64,000 nt of DNA from Caballeronia ptereochthonis (GCF_001545075.1 NZ_FCOB02000019.1:100336-164335), one strand, 5' to 3'. Positions 35,543 to 45,195 are shown, counted from the stretch's first letter. The notes: a model not told the origin generated them from the letters alone. A program made the numbers and translations.

Positions 35543-35703
35543 ACGGCTTTTTCGAATCCCGAGCCATGCGCCCGGCTCATGGCAACCATGCCGAGATTTC
35601 GTTTGTTTCCGAAATTTTGCATCCCTAGAGTGTTCTCACCAGCGCCGTTGTCGATCACCTACCGCATTGACCTACTGCTGCATCGCTCAGCGAGGAGATA
35701 ACC

Positions 35704-36801
35704 ATGCAAGACATCAAACGAGGCAGAAGGCAGGCCATCAAGACCATCGGCATGGCGCTGGCTGCATCGAGCCTGCCGATGCCGTTCATCAGCACGGCGA
35801 AGGCACAGGAGAAGCGCTTTGCTGGCAAGACGCTGCGCCTGCTCACCTGGTCCGACGACACTGGCGCCGCGGCACTGCGCAACATCGCCATGACCTTCAG
35901 CCAGAAGACCGGCGCACAGGTCATCGCCGACCGGGCTGACGGCACGTCCGGCATGGTGGCGAAAGTCAAGGCGGCGGGAGACCGGCCGACCTACGACGTG
36001 ATCACGCTTGCGGGAGTGGGGGCCTCGGGGCTCGCGGATGCCGGCCTCCTGATGAAGCCTGATCTGAACCGGCTGCCCAATCTGAAGGATGTCGCCCCGC
36101 AGTACCGGACCGGCGCCAACGGCTTCGGCATCGGCTACCTGCTGTGGTCGGACGGCCTCGTCTACAGCACGTCGTCCGTGAAGACGCCGCCCTCGACCTA
36201 CGAGGCGCTGTGGGATCCGAAGTATGCGGGCCGTCTCTTCCTGCCGCCGCCGGAATGGGCCGAAGCGGTCGATCTCGCGATCATTGCCGCCAAGATGGCC
36301 GGCGGTTCGCAGCAGAACATCGAGCCCGGCTTCGTGAAGCTCGCTCAACTGAAGGACCGGGTGCTCACGCTCGGAGAGAATCCGAATCAGGTCGCCGACC
36401 TGTTTCGCACCGGGTCGCTGGATATCGGCGGCATCTATTCGCCGGCATTCTTCCCCAATCAGTTGCGCAAGCCCGAGTACAAGATGGCCGTCACGTACGG
36501 AATGAAGGAAGGCTTCGCGACCCAGCTGATGTTCACGGTCATTCCGAAGGCGCATCCGGGCGACATCGACCTGATCCACGCGTTCATCAACCATTCGCTC
36601 GACGCCGGCGTGCAAGGCCGCATGGCCGCCGACGTGCTGAACGGTCCGGTGAACTCGAAGGCGGTGATCCCGGCCGAAAGCCGCGCGTTCGTGCCGTCCC
36701 CTCAGCAGATCGCGGAGAACGCCGTGCTGCACGACGACAAGGCGCTGGCGGCGGTACAGCCGGCCTGGATCAAGCGCTATACGGAAATCTTCTCGGCCTG
36801 A
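35704..36801 (+). CDS. ABC transporter binding protein, polyamine (PotD) type
   Basis: 365 residues. The signal region MQDIKRGRRQAIKTIGMALA carries a twin-arginine-like GRRQAIK before a hydrophobic core ending STAKA-Q, so export may be by Tat. The rest fits family 1 extracellular solute-binding proteins of the spermidine/putrescine group (LRLLTWSDD, YGIGYLLWSDGLVY). It begins a complete ABC set (two permeases, one ATPase). GAGGAGAT precedes the ATG. Position after the decarboxylase and dehydrogenase suggests a cationic amine, agmatine or guanidino substrate. Confidence 0.87.
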   Translation: MQDIKRGRRQAIKTIGMALAASSLPMPFISTAKAQEKRFAGKTLRLLTWSDDTGAAALRNIAMTFSQKTGAQVIADRADGTSGMVAKVKAAGDRPTYDVITLAGVGASGLADAGLLMKPDLNRLPNLKDVAPQYRTGANGFGIGYLLWSDGLVYSTSSVKTPPSTYEALWDPKYAGRLFLPPPEWAEAVDLAIIAAKMAGGSQQNIEPGFVKLAQLKDRVLTLGENPNQVADLFRTGSLDIGGIYSPAFFPNQLRKPEYKMAVTYGMKEGFATQLMFTVIPKAHPGDIDLIHAFINHSLDAGVQGRMAADVLNGPVNSKAVIPAESRAFVPSPQQIAENAVLHDDKALAAVQPAWIKRYTEIFSA

Positions 36802-36806
36802 CATCC

Positions 36807-37727
36807 ATGTCCGCACTTTCATTCCGCCGCAGGACGGCAGCGATGGCGGGCGTTGCCCTTGAGCGGTCGGCGCCGCCGGCGCTGCCCAGGGTGCCCCCAT
36901 GGGTGCTGCTCGCGCCCATCCTGGCATTTCTCGCCGTGCTCGTCGCGGCCGCGCTCGCGGTGCTGCGCATGAGCTTCGGCGTGTCGGGGAACGAGTGGCA
37001 TGCGTTCACGCTGCGCAATTACACCGACCTCGTCGATTCGTACTTCCTGCGTTCGCTCTGGCTCACACTGCGGCTCGCATTTCAAAGCATGATCTGCGCG
37101 GTGCTCCTCGCGATTCCCGTGGCGCTTGCCATGGCGCGCACCGAGTCGCGGATCGCCCGCCGGCTTCTCCTCGCGGGCGTGCTGCTGCCGCTGCTCGTCA
37201 ACCTGCTGTTGCAAGGCTACGGATGGCTCGTGATGCTGGGGCCGGCCGGCCTGCTGAATCATGCGCTGCTCGCCGCAGGCGTCATCCGGCGTCCGCTGCA
37301 GTGGCTCTATCGCGAGAATGGCGTGCTGCTCGGCCTGATCCAGACCGCCTTCCCGCTCGCCGTGCTGCCGCTCGCGAGCGCGATGCGCGCCGTATCGCGC
37401 TCTTACGAGGAAGCAGCCGCAACGCTGGGCGCGACCCGCTGGCAGACGCTGCGCCACATCATCCTGCCGCTCGCGATGCCAGGCCTCGTCTCCGGTGCAT
37501 TGCTCGTATTCGCCTACAACGCAAGCGCGTTTGCCGTCCCCCTGCTGCTTGGCGGGCGTCGCGTGCCCATGCTCGCCGTGCTCGTGCATGACCAGGTGGC
37601 GCCGCTCCTGAACTGGCCGGCCGCGTCGGCATCCGGCGTGGTGCTGATGGTGGCGACGCTCGTGGTCATGGCGGTCTCGCAACGGCTTGTACGCAGCATG
37701 CAACGCATGGAGGAATCCCGTTCATGA
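36807..37727 (+). CDS. ABC transporter permease, PotB type
   Basis: 306 residues, six membrane segments. The cytoplasmic EAA loop that contacts the ATPase is visible as EEAAATLGATRWQTLRHIILP. The ATG lies five bases after the binding-protein stop, and the stop overlaps the next permease start by four bases. The C-terminal half (residues about 180-290) has the segments LVSGALLVFAYNASAFAVPLLLG typical of polyamine permeases. Confidence 0.87.
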   Translation: MSALSFRRRTAAMAGVALERSAPPALPRVPPWVLLAPILAFLAVLVAAALAVLRMSFGVSGNEWHAFTLRNYTDLVDSYFLRSLWLTLRLAFQSMICAVLLAIPVALAMARTESRIARRLLLAGVLLPLLVNLLLQGYGWLVMLGPAGLLNHALLAAGVIRRPLQWLYRENGVLLGLIQTAFPLAVLPLASAMRAVSRSYEEAAATLGATRWQTLRHIILPLAMPGLVSGALLVFAYNASAFAVPLLLGGRRVPMLAVLVHDQVAPLLNWPAASASGVVLMVATLVVMAVSQRLVRSMQRMEESRS

Positions 37728-38566
37728 ACACCTTGCGCCTTCCCGCGATCATGCCCGGACGTCTGAGCCGTGCAGCCAGCCTGCTCGCGACCATCGTGCT
37801 CTTTCTCGCGGCATTGCCGATCCTGACCATGATCACGATGTCATTCGGCAATTCGGACACGCTCGAGTTTCCGCCGCAGAGCTTCGGGCTGCGCTGGTAT
37901 CAGGCCGCGTGGCACACGTTCCTGTCGCCCGATGCCGGCGATGTGCTCTCGATGGGAACCGCCCTGACGACGAGCCTCATCGTCGCGATCTCGACGATGA
38001 TCATCGCCACCGCGGTTTCAGTGCCCGCGGCCTACGCGCTCTCGCGCTACCGCTTCCGCGGCAAGGCCCTGATCGAACAGCTCGTCGCGCTGCCGCTCGT
38101 CTATCCGCTCGTGATGCTCGGCCTCTCGCTGCTGCTCGTGTTCAACGTGCTGCCCGTCGAGCTCGGCCTGTTGCGGCTCATCATCGCGCACGTGATTCTC
38201 GCCTTGCCGTTCACGGTGAAGAACTGCGCCGCATCCGTCGCGTCGATCGGCCCCGAGTTCGAGGAAGCCGCGTGCCTGATGGGCGCGAGCCCGCGCCGCG
38301 CGATCGTCGACGTGGTGTTGCCGCTGATGCGGCCGGGCATTCTCGCCGGCATGCTGTTCGCCTTCATCATCTCGTTCAACGAATTCACGGTGACGTTCTT
38401 TCTGTACGGCATCGATACGATGACGCTGCCCATCTGGCTGTACAGCCGCACCGTGTCGTCGCTCGATCCAACCGTGTTTTCGTTTGCGGTCTTCATCGTG
38501 CTCGTCGACTTTGCATTGATCTGGCTGCTCGAGAAGCTGGTCGGCGATGAAGGCGTTGTGCTTTAA
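37724..38566 (+). CDS. ABC transporter permease, PotC type
   Basis: 280 residues, six segments. The EAA loop reads EEAACLMGASPRRAIVDVVLP. SFNEFTVTFFLYG near the end is typical of the second permease of spermidine/putrescine systems. Coupled to the first permease by an ATGA overlap; 39 bp later the ATPase gene begins. Confidence 0.87.
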   Translation: MNTLRLPAIMPGRLSRAASLLATIVLFLAALPILTMITMSFGNSDTLEFPPQSFGLRWYQAAWHTFLSPDAGDVLSMGTALTTSLIVAISTMIIATAVSVPAAYALSRYRFRGKALIEQLVALPLVYPLVMLGLSLLLVFNVLPVELGLLRLIIAHVILALPFTVKNCAASVASIGPEFEEAACLMGASPRRAIVDVVLPLMRPGILAGMLFAFIISFNEFTVTFFLYGIDTMTLPIWLYSRTVSSLDPTVFSFAVFIVLVDFALIWLLEKLVGDEGVVL

Positions 38567-38605
38567 CCGTCGCCGCTTTGGCCTTCGCGTGCACAGGGAA
38601 CTCTC

Positions 38606-39679
38606 ATGACTCATTTGACACTTCAGGCGGTGACGAAGCGCTTTCACACCGCGTTCGCCGTCGATCACGTCGACCTCGCCGTGCCCGACGGCAAGCTGGT
38701 GTGCTTTCTCGGACCGTCCGGCTGCGGGAAGACGACACTGCTGCGGATCATCGCGGGGCTCGAAACGCCATCGTCCGGTGCCGTCGCATTTGCAGGTCGC
38801 GACCTTACGCACGTGCCGGCAAACCAGCGCGATTTCGGCATGGTGTTCCAGTCGCTCGCCCTCTTCCCGCATATGACGGTCGCGCAGAACGTCGCCTATC
38901 CGCTGCGGCTGCGCCGGGTCGAGAGAAGCGCGCAAGCCAGGCGGGTCGCCGAGCTGCTCGAACTGATCCAGTTGCCGCACATGGCGGACCGGCCGGTCTC
39001 CCAGCTTTCGGGCGGCCAGCGTCAGCGCGTGGCGATTGCGCGCGCCATCGCGTCGTCACCGAAGCTGTTGCTGCTCGACGAACCGCTCTCCGCGCTCGAC
39101 GCGAAGCTGCGCGAAGCGATGCAGGTCGAAATCCGTCTGCTGCAGCAGCGCCTGGGCATCACGACGATCATGGTGACGCATGACCAGCGCGAAGCCATGA
39201 CGATGGCCGACGAGATCGTCGTGATGGAAAAAGGACGCATCGCCCAGGTTGGCAAGCCACTCGACATCTATCGCAATCCCGTCAGCGAATTCGTCGCCGA
39301 TTTCATCGGCCTCGGCAACATCCTGCCCGTCACGCACGACGGCGGCGACCGGATCGGGCTTCCGGGCGGCCAGCAGATCATCGTCGATGCCGCGCCGCGC
39401 GCAAATGGCGCGGCAGGCGAGGTCCGCCTGCTGATTCGCCCCGAAGACGTGTCCATGCGGGCTGCCGTAGCCAGTCCCGGACCCAATGTGCTGGCCGGAA
39501 AGGTGACGTTCATCCGGGATGTCGGCGCGTCGCTCGAAGCCACCATCGATTGCGCCGGCTTCACGCTGACCGCGGCCACGACACCACGCGAGACGCCGGA
39601 CCTCCAGGTGGGCATGCCCATCTTCGCGGAATTACCGCCGCACGCCTGCAAGCTCATCGCGGCACGCACCGCGCACTGA
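38606..39679 (+). CDS. ABC transporter ATP-binding protein, PotA type
   Basis: 357 residues. Walker A GPSGCGKTT, Q-loop MVFQSLALFPHMTV, signature LSGGQRQRV, Walker B LLLLDEPLSALD and H-loop VTHDQ are all intact. The C-terminal 110 residues form the TOBE regulatory domain of the polyamine/sugar ATPase group. It closes the four-gene transporter set; the next gene starts 39 bp later and opens a second ABC system. Confidence 0.92.
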   Translation: MTHLTLQAVTKRFHTAFAVDHVDLAVPDGKLVCFLGPSGCGKTTLLRIIAGLETPSSGAVAFAGRDLTHVPANQRDFGMVFQSLALFPHMTVAQNVAYPLRLRRVERSAQARRVAELLELIQLPHMADRPVSQLSGGQRQRVAIARAIASSPKLLLLDEPLSALDAKLREAMQVEIRLLQQRLGITTIMVTHDQREAMTMADEIVVMEKGRIAQVGKPLDIYRNPVSEFVADFIGLGNILPVTHDGGDRIGLPGGQQIIVDAAPRANGAAGEVRLLIRPEDVSMRAAVASPGPNVLAGKVTFIRDVGASLEATIDCAGFTLTAATTPRETPDLQVGMPIFAELPPHACKLIAARTAH

Positions 39680-39718
39680 ATTCACGCCGTCCCAAGCCTA
39701 ATCACAGGAGACATCCTC

Positions 39719-40531
39719 ATGAACACCACGAATCCCGCGAAGCGCTTCCTCGTGCGCACGTCCGCCCTCCTCTCCTTCTCGTGCATCGTCGGCCTTGGCG
39801 CATTTGCGCCGCTGGCGCAGGCCGATGCGCTCGACACGATCAACAAGTCCGGTGTCGTGCGGATCGGCGTCTTCGAGGACTATCCGCCGTTCGGCTCCAT
39901 CGGGCCGGACATGAAGCCGCAAGGCTATGACATCGACGTGTCGAGCCTGATCGGCAAGACGCTCAACGTGAAGGTCGAACTGGTTCAGGTCACGGGTGAC
40001 AACCGCATGGCGTACCTTGCCGACCATAAAGCCGACATGCTGCTCTCGGTCGGCAAGACGCCGGAGCGCGAAAAGGTGATCGACTTCTCGCAACCGTATG
40101 CGCCGTACAACCTGGCCGTGTTCGGTTCGAAATCGCTTGCGGTGAAGAACGCAGGCGACCTGGCCGGCAAGTCCGTTGCCGTCGCGCGCGGCACCCTCGA
40201 AGACCTGAGCGTGAGCAAGGTCGCGCCGCCGTCCGCGGTCATCAAGCGTTTCGACGACCCGAACGGCGCAATCTCCGCGTTCCTGTCCGGTCAGGCGCAA
40301 TTGCTCGTGGTGGGCAACGACGTGGGCGCGACGATCATCGCGCGTCATCCCGCGAACGATCCCGAGCAGAAGTTTTCGCTCTTCAGTTCGCCCGATCACG
40401 TGGGCCTGAACAAGAACGAGCCGCGCCTCAAGCAGAAGGTGGACGAGGCCATCGCGGCGGCGAAGAAGGACGGCACGATGAACGCCATCTCCCAGAAGTG
40501 GCTGCGGGCACCGCTGCCGGCCGATCTGTGA
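39719..40531 (+). CDS. Polar amino acid ABC binding protein (family 3)
   Basis: 270 residues with a signal peptide ending near LAQA-D. The family 3 fold shows in GVVRIGVFEDYPPFGSIG, PQGYDIDVSSLIG and the later GTLEDL substrate loop. CAGGAGA precedes the ATG. It belongs with two permeases and an ATPase downstream. The substrate is a polar, perhaps basic, amino acid; arginine would fit the neighbouring decarboxylase, but this is context only. Confidence 0.87.
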   Translation: MNTTNPAKRFLVRTSALLSFSCIVGLGAFAPLAQADALDTINKSGVVRIGVFEDYPPFGSIGPDMKPQGYDIDVSSLIGKTLNVKVELVQVTGDNRMAYLADHKADMLLSVGKTPEREKVIDFSQPYAPYNLAVFGSKSLAVKNAGDLAGKSVAVARGTLEDLSVSKVAPPSAVIKRFDDPNGAISAFLSGQAQLLVVGNDVGATIIARHPANDPEQKFSLFSSPDHVGLNKNEPRLKQKVDEAIAAAKKDGTMNAISQKWLRAPLPADL

Positions 40532-40574
40532 TGCGCTTCGCTTTCCACTCGCTCGCACGCAGGAGGGCGCCGCG

Positions 40575-41339
40575 ATGACCTACACGTTCGATTTCAGCGA
40601 CTTCGGCCTCTACGCAGACGTACTCGCGCATGGCGTCGCGGTCACGCTCGGCCTGACCGCCGCGTCGACCGTGCTGGGCGGCATGGTAGGCATCGTGGGA
40701 GCGTGCATCGCCGTGGCGGGCTCGAAGTGGGCTCGCGCCCTCGTGGCCGCGTATGTCGAGCTCATCCGCAATACGCCGTTTCTCGTGCAGCTCTTCTTCG
40801 TGTTCTTCGGACTGCCCAGTCTCGGCGTGCACGTCGACGAAATCGAGGCCGCCGTGCTGGCGATGACGGTAAACCTTGGCGCCTATGCCATCGAAATCGT
40901 CCGGGCGGGGATCGACTCGATTCCGCGCGGGCAGACTCAGGCTGCGATGGCGCTCGGCTTGCGGGGCCCGCAGGTCTTCCGCCACGTCGTGTTGCCGCAG
41001 GCGCTCGCAAACGTGTTTCCGGCGTTGCTCGGGCAGGTGCTGATCGTGATGCTCGGTTCCGCGGTCGTATCGCAGATTTCGGTGCCGGACCTGACCCATG
41101 CCGCCAGCTTCATTCAGTCGCGCAATTTCCGTTCGTTCGAATGCTATGTGATCGTCACCGCGATCTATCTGGCGCTGTCGATCGTGTTGCGCATGCTGAT
41201 CAACCGGCTCGGCAAGCGGCTGTTCGCGGGACGGGCCGCCCGTGGCGTGATGATCGCGCCTCGTCGCGGCTTGCGTAGCCTGTTCTCCGTGCGTCTCGGC
41301 GGCGCGGAGCCCGGCCTTCCCAAGGAGCGTTCACGATGA
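40575..41339 (+). CDS. Polar amino acid ABC permease (HisQ/GlnP type)
   Basis: 254 residues with five hydrophobic segments. The family start GVAVTLGLTAASTVLGG and the motif YVELIRNTPFLVQLFFVFFG are diagnostic, and the EAA loop reads GQTQAAMALGLRGPQVFRHVVLP. AGGAGG precedes the ATG. The C-terminus is extended by about 25 basic residues compared with relatives. Overlaps the next permease by four bases. Confidence 0.87.
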   Translation: MTYTFDFSDFGLYADVLAHGVAVTLGLTAASTVLGGMVGIVGACIAVAGSKWARALVAAYVELIRNTPFLVQLFFVFFGLPSLGVHVDEIEAAVLAMTVNLGAYAIEIVRAGIDSIPRGQTQAAMALGLRGPQVFRHVVLPQALANVFPALLGQVLIVMLGSAVVSQISVPDLTHAASFIQSRNFRSFECYVIVTAIYLALSIVLRMLINRLGKRLFAGRAARGVMIAPRRGLRSLFSVRLGGAEPGLPKERSR

Positions 41340-41992
41340 TCGAATTCACGCTATGGGATATCGCGCGCAACCTGCTGCTCGCCGCGCGCTGGACCGTGTT
41401 GCTGTCGTTGATCGCGTTCCTCGGGGGCGGCCTGACGGGGCTCGTGCTGCTCGCCATGCGGGTGTCGCCGCTGCCGTGGCTGCGCCGGATGGTGGTGCTG
41501 TACGTCGAGCTGTTCCAGGGCACGCCGCTTCTGATGCAGCTCTTCCTCGGGTTCTTCGGCTTGCCGCTGCTGGGCGTCGAGGTGTCGCCCTGGGCCGCCG
41601 CGACGGTCACGCTCACGCTTTACACGGGCGCCTATCTCGCCGACATCTGGCGAGGCTGTGTGGAGGCGGTGCCGCGCGGCCAATGGAGCGCGGCGGCGAG
41701 CCTCGGCATGACGTGGACGCAGCAGCTGCGTTATGTCGTCTGGCCGCAGGCATGGAAGATCGCCGTGCCGCCTACCGTGGGATTTCTCGTGCAGGTCGTG
41801 AAGAGCACCGCGCTCACGTCGATCATCGGGCTCACGGAGCTGACCAAGACCGGGACCATGATCACGAACGCAGCGTTTCGTCCCTTCCCGATCTACGCCC
41901 TCGTTGCGTTGCTGTACTTCGCCATGTGCTTTCCGTTGACCTGGTATGCGCGCGCGCTTGAGCGCCGGTATCAGGTCGGCCGGCATCGGTGA
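41336..41992 (+). CDS. Polar amino acid ABC permease (HisM/GltK type)
   Basis: 218 residues. Same family as the preceding gene: YVELFQGTPLLMQLFLGFFG and the EAA loop GQWSAAASLGMTWTQQLRYVVWP. ATGA overlap with the first permease shows translational coupling. The pair would form a heterodimeric channel. Confidence 0.87.
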   Translation: MIEFTLWDIARNLLLAARWTVLLSLIAFLGGGLTGLVLLAMRVSPLPWLRRMVVLYVELFQGTPLLMQLFLGFFGLPLLGVEVSPWAAATVTLTLYTGAYLADIWRGCVEAVPRGQWSAAASLGMTWTQQLRYVVWPQAWKIAVPPTVGFLVQVVKSTALTSIIGLTELTKTGTMITNAAFRPFPIYALVALLYFAMCFPLTWYARALERRYQVGRHR

Positions 41993-42046
41993 AGCTCGCC
42001 GCCGTGGCAGGCGTCCTCGTTCAACCATGTCAAAACGGGTTTGCGC

Positions 42047-42772
42047 ATGATTTCCATCGGTAATGTATCGAAGTGGTATGGGCAGTTTCAGGTACTGACC
42101 GACTGCACCACCGAAGTCAGCAAAGGCGAAGTGGTCGTGGTCTGCGGGCCTTCCGGATCCGGCAAGTCGACGCTCATCAAGACAGTCAATGGGCTCGAGC
42201 CGTTCCAGAGCGGGACCATCACGATCAACGGCGAGTCCGTCCGCGACAAGCGCACCAGTCTGTCGAAACTGCGCGCGAAGGTCGGGATGGTGTTTCAGCA
42301 CTTCGAGCTGTTTCCGCACATGTCGATCACGGAAAATCTCACGCTCGCACAGACGAAAGTCCTGGGGCGCTCGAAAGACGAAGCCGCCGACAAGGCGCTG
42401 CGCCTGCTTCGGCGGGTCGGCCTGCGCGCGCACGCGGACAAATATCCCGGGCAGCTTTCCGGCGGCCAGCAGCAACGCGTGGCGATCGCGAGAGCGCTGT
42501 CGATGGATCCGGTCGCGATGCTGTTCGACGAACCGACTTCCGCGCTCGATCCGGAGATGATCAACGAAGTGCTGGATGTGATGGTCGAGCTGGCCCAGGA
42601 AGGCATGACGATGATGTGCGTCACCCACGAAATGGGGTTTGCCAGAAAGGTCGCGCACCGGGTGATCTTCATGGATCATGGGCGCATCGTCGAGGACGAC
42701 AGCAAGGACGCGTTCTTTGCGCATCCACGGTCGGACCGCGCAAGGGAATTCCTGGGCAAGATACTCCACTAG
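42047..42772 (+). CDS. Polar amino acid ABC ATP-binding protein (GlnQ type)
   Basis: 241 residues. Walker A GPSGSGKST, Q-loop MVFQHFELFPHMSI, signature LSGGQQQRV, Walker B MLFDEPTSALDPEM and H-loop VTHEMGFAR are intact. The ATG at 42047 gives MISIGNVSKWYG, the usual family start; an upstream TTG at 42041 is less likely. It completes the second ABC system. 106 bp follow before a LysR gene. Confidence 0.92.
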   Translation: MISIGNVSKWYGQFQVLTDCTTEVSKGEVVVVCGPSGSGKSTLIKTVNGLEPFQSGTITINGESVRDKRTSLSKLRAKVGMVFQHFELFPHMSITENLTLAQTKVLGRSKDEAADKALRLLRRVGLRAHADKYPGQLSGGQQQRVAIARALSMDPVAMLFDEPTSALDPEMINEVLDVMVELAQEGMTMMCVTHEMGFARKVAHRVIFMDHGRIVEDDSKDAFFAHPRSDRAREFLGKILH

Positions 42773-42826
42773 CACCGTGCGTCCGACTTGCTACTATATG
42801 CATGACCGTCATGTCACGTTGCTGCC

Positions 42827-42848
42827 CGGCCGGGCATATGCCCGGCCG
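42827..42848. promoter_or_regulatory. 22-bp perfect palindrome before the LysR gene
   Basis: CGGCCGGGCAT followed by its exact complement (ATGCCCGGCCG). It lies 54 bp after the ATPase stop and 31 bp before the LysR ATG. It could be a transcription-ending hairpin (no T run) or an operator. Confidence 0.45.
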
Positions 42849-42878
42849 ACATCGTTCCCATGATCGGAGACACGCCCC

Positions 42879-43787
42879 ATGCGACGACTTCCTCCGCTCA
42901 ATGCACTCCAGATCTTCGAGACGGTCGCGCGTCACCGCAGTTTCACGCGCGCGGCGGAACATCTGTGCCTCACACAAGGGGCGATCAGCAGGCAGATTCT
43001 CGCGCTGGAGGAGTACTTCGGGTTTCCCCTTTTCAAACGGGGCGCAAGGGGACTGACGTTGACGGCGGAAGGCGACGTGCTGCTGCCCGTCGTCCGGGAA
43101 GGCTTCGCGCGCATCGAGGAGGTATCGCTGCGCCTTACGCGTCAGCGCACCGATCTCGCGCTGAAAGTGCCGACCTGCGTGATGCGATGGATGCTGCCGA
43201 GGATCATGCGTTTCCAGAGCGAGCATCCCGAATTGCAGCTGCAAATCACGACGACCTGGCAGCACGACGTCGATTTTCAGGTGGAATCGTTCGACGCCGC
43301 GATCATCTATGGATCGTCGCCCGGCGCGGACGTGCACGCCGTAGCGCTCTTCGACGAGCAGCTCACGCCGGTTTGCTCGCCGGATCTGCTCGATGAAAGG
43401 CCCCTGGCCGCCGCGGCGGATCTCGCGCATCATGCCCTGCTGCATCCGACGCGGGATCACCGCGATTGGAAGCTGTGGCTGGACCGTGCGGGTGCGAGCG
43501 AGATCGACGCCACCCTCGGGCCGACATTCGAAACGCTCGATCTGGCGACGAACGCCGCCATGCAGGGGTTCGGTGTCGCAATCAGCGACCGCACGCTGGT
43601 CAGCGAAGACGTGGCGGCCCGGCGACTCGTCATGCCGTTCGACACCGTGCTCGAGACGGGCTCACGCTACTACTTCGTCTATCCGGACTGCGTTGCGAAT
43701 CAGCCGAAGGTCAGGCTCTTCAGCGACTGGATCGTGCACGATCGGGATGCCGCGGCTGTGATTGAAAAGCGGCCAACCGTCGCATGA
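42879..43787 (+). CDS. LysR-family regulator, GcvA-like
   Basis: 302 residues. The opening MRRLPPLNALQIFETVARHR and AEHLCLTQGAISRQILALEE are typical of GcvA/AmpR-type LysR proteins, with the CVMRWMLPRIMRFQ transition to the effector domain. It follows the arginine/polyamine transport and catabolism genes on the same strand and probably regulates them. The stop is six bases from that of the convergent MHS transporter. Confidence 0.87.
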   Translation: MRRLPPLNALQIFETVARHRSFTRAAEHLCLTQGAISRQILALEEYFGFPLFKRGARGLTLTAEGDVLLPVVREGFARIEEVSLRLTRQRTDLALKVPTCVMRWMLPRIMRFQSEHPELQLQITTTWQHDVDFQVESFDAAIIYGSSPGADVHAVALFDEQLTPVCSPDLLDERPLAAAADLAHHALLHPTRDHRDWKLWLDRAGASEIDATLGPTFETLDLATNAAMQGFGVAISDRTLVSEDVAARRLVMPFDTVLETGSRYYFVYPDCVANQPKVRLFSDWIVHDRDAAAVIEKRPTVA

Positions 43788-43793
43788 CGTCGA

Positions 43794-45164
43794 TCAATGA
43801 GCCGGTTTCGCGTGGGCGTGCTCGCCCAGCGGATGACTCTCGTCATATTCGCGCGAGATGTCCTTGTTCGTGTAGTCGCCCATCCGCCATGCGGCGGCGA
43901 GACTGAACAACGCGCACACGAAGATATAGCCTGCGATCGCATAGCCCGAGTGGTAATACGCGAAAAGCGCGGTCGCGATCAACGGCGCGGGTCCGCCTGC
44001 AATCACCGAGGCCAGTTGATAGCCCAGTGACGCGCCGCTGTACCGCAGCCGCCCCGTGAAGGACTCCGCGATCAAAGCCGCCTGCGGACCGTACATCATC
44101 GAATGCGGAACCAGTGACAGCACGATGGCCGCGAAGATCCAGGCTGGGTCCCTGCTGTCGACCATGGCGAAATAGATAAAGCCGAATATGCCCGCGAGGG
44201 CCGCGCCGATCATATACATCCGCCGGCGCCCGATGAGGTCCGATACGTGACCGAACAGTGGAATCGTGAAAAACTCCAGCACGGACGCGGCCAGGACAGC
44301 CGCGAGCAACAGATCGCGTGACGCGCCGAGGGTCCGCACGCCATAAGTGAAGACGAAGGCCGTGAAGATATAGAAAGGCGCCTGTTCGGCCATTCGTACA
44401 AGGGCGGAGAGAAGAATGTCCCTTGGCTGCCGGCGTATGACTTCGAGCATCGGCGTCTTTTCGATCTTCTGCTCGGCCAGGAGCCTGGAGAAGATCGGCG
44501 TCTCGAGAATATTCAGGCGGATATAGAGGCCGATCGCGACCAGCACGATACTGAGGACGAACGGCACGCGCCAGCCCCACGTGAGAAAGGCATTGCCGGA
44601 AATCTGACTCATTGCCAGCACGGCAAGATTGGCGATGAACAGTCCCGCAGGCACGCCGAATTGCGGCCATGAAGCGACGAAGCCGCGATGCGAGTTCGTG
44701 CGTGCCCACTCCATCGACATCAATACGGAGCCGCCCCATTCGCCGCCTACGCCCACGCCCTGGATGAAGCGCAACACGGTCAGCACGACGGCGCCCCAGA
44801 TGCCGATCGTCGCGTAAGTCGGCACGAATGCGACGGCGAAGGTGGCGAGCCCCATCAGCAACAGCGTGACGATCAGCGTGGCCTTGCGTCCGATGCGGTC
44901 CCCGAAGTGGCCGAAGATGGCCGCGCCGATCGGCCTCGCGACAAAACCGACGGCGTAGATCAGAAAGGCCTGCAATGTGCCGACGAGCGGGTCCGATTCC
45001 GGGAAATACAGCTTGGCGAAGACGAGGCCGGTGACGGTGCTGTAGAGAAAGAAGTCGTACCATTCGATCGTCGTACCGATCGTGCTGGCAATGACGGCAC
45101 GGCGTAACTGGCGCCGATAGTCTTCGTCGGAAAGGGGCATGGCCCCTCGTTGAGTGGCAGCCAT
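43794..45164 (-). CDS. MHS-family MFS transporter, ShiA/ProP-like
   Basis: 456 residues, twelve segments. STIGTTIEWYDFFLYSTVTG and FGHFGDRIGRKATLIVTLLLMG are the metabolite:proton symporter signatures, and GGEWGGSVLMSMEW lies in segment 5. It likely imports an organic acid (shikimate, citrate or alpha-ketoglutarate type). The C-terminus is His-rich (HPLGEHAHAKPAH). No catabolic gene is in the same unit; its operator may be the inverted repeat at 45196-45211. Confidence 0.87.
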   Translation of the reverse strand: MAATQRGAMPLSDEDYRRQLRRAVIASTIGTTIEWYDFFLYSTVTGLVFAKLYFPESDPLVGTLQAFLIYAVGFVARPIGAAIFGHFGDRIGRKATLIVTLLLMGLATFAVAFVPTYATIGIWGAVVLTVLRFIQGVGVGGEWGGSVLMSMEWARTNSHRGFVASWPQFGVPAGLFIANLAVLAMSQISGNAFLTWGWRVPFVLSIVLVAIGLYIRLNILETPIFSRLLAEQKIEKTPMLEVIRRQPRDILLSALVRMAEQAPFYIFTAFVFTYGVRTLGASRDLLLAAVLAASVLEFFTIPLFGHVSDLIGRRRMYMIGAALAGIFGFIYFAMVDSRDPAWIFAAIVLSLVPHSMMYGPQAALIAESFTGRLRYSGASLGYQLASVIAGGPAPLIATALFAYYHSGYAIAGYIFVCALFSLAAAWRMGDYTNKDISREYDESHPLGEHAHAKPAH

Positions 45165-45195
45165 TTCGATTCCCCAATAAGGGCAAGCGCTTATA

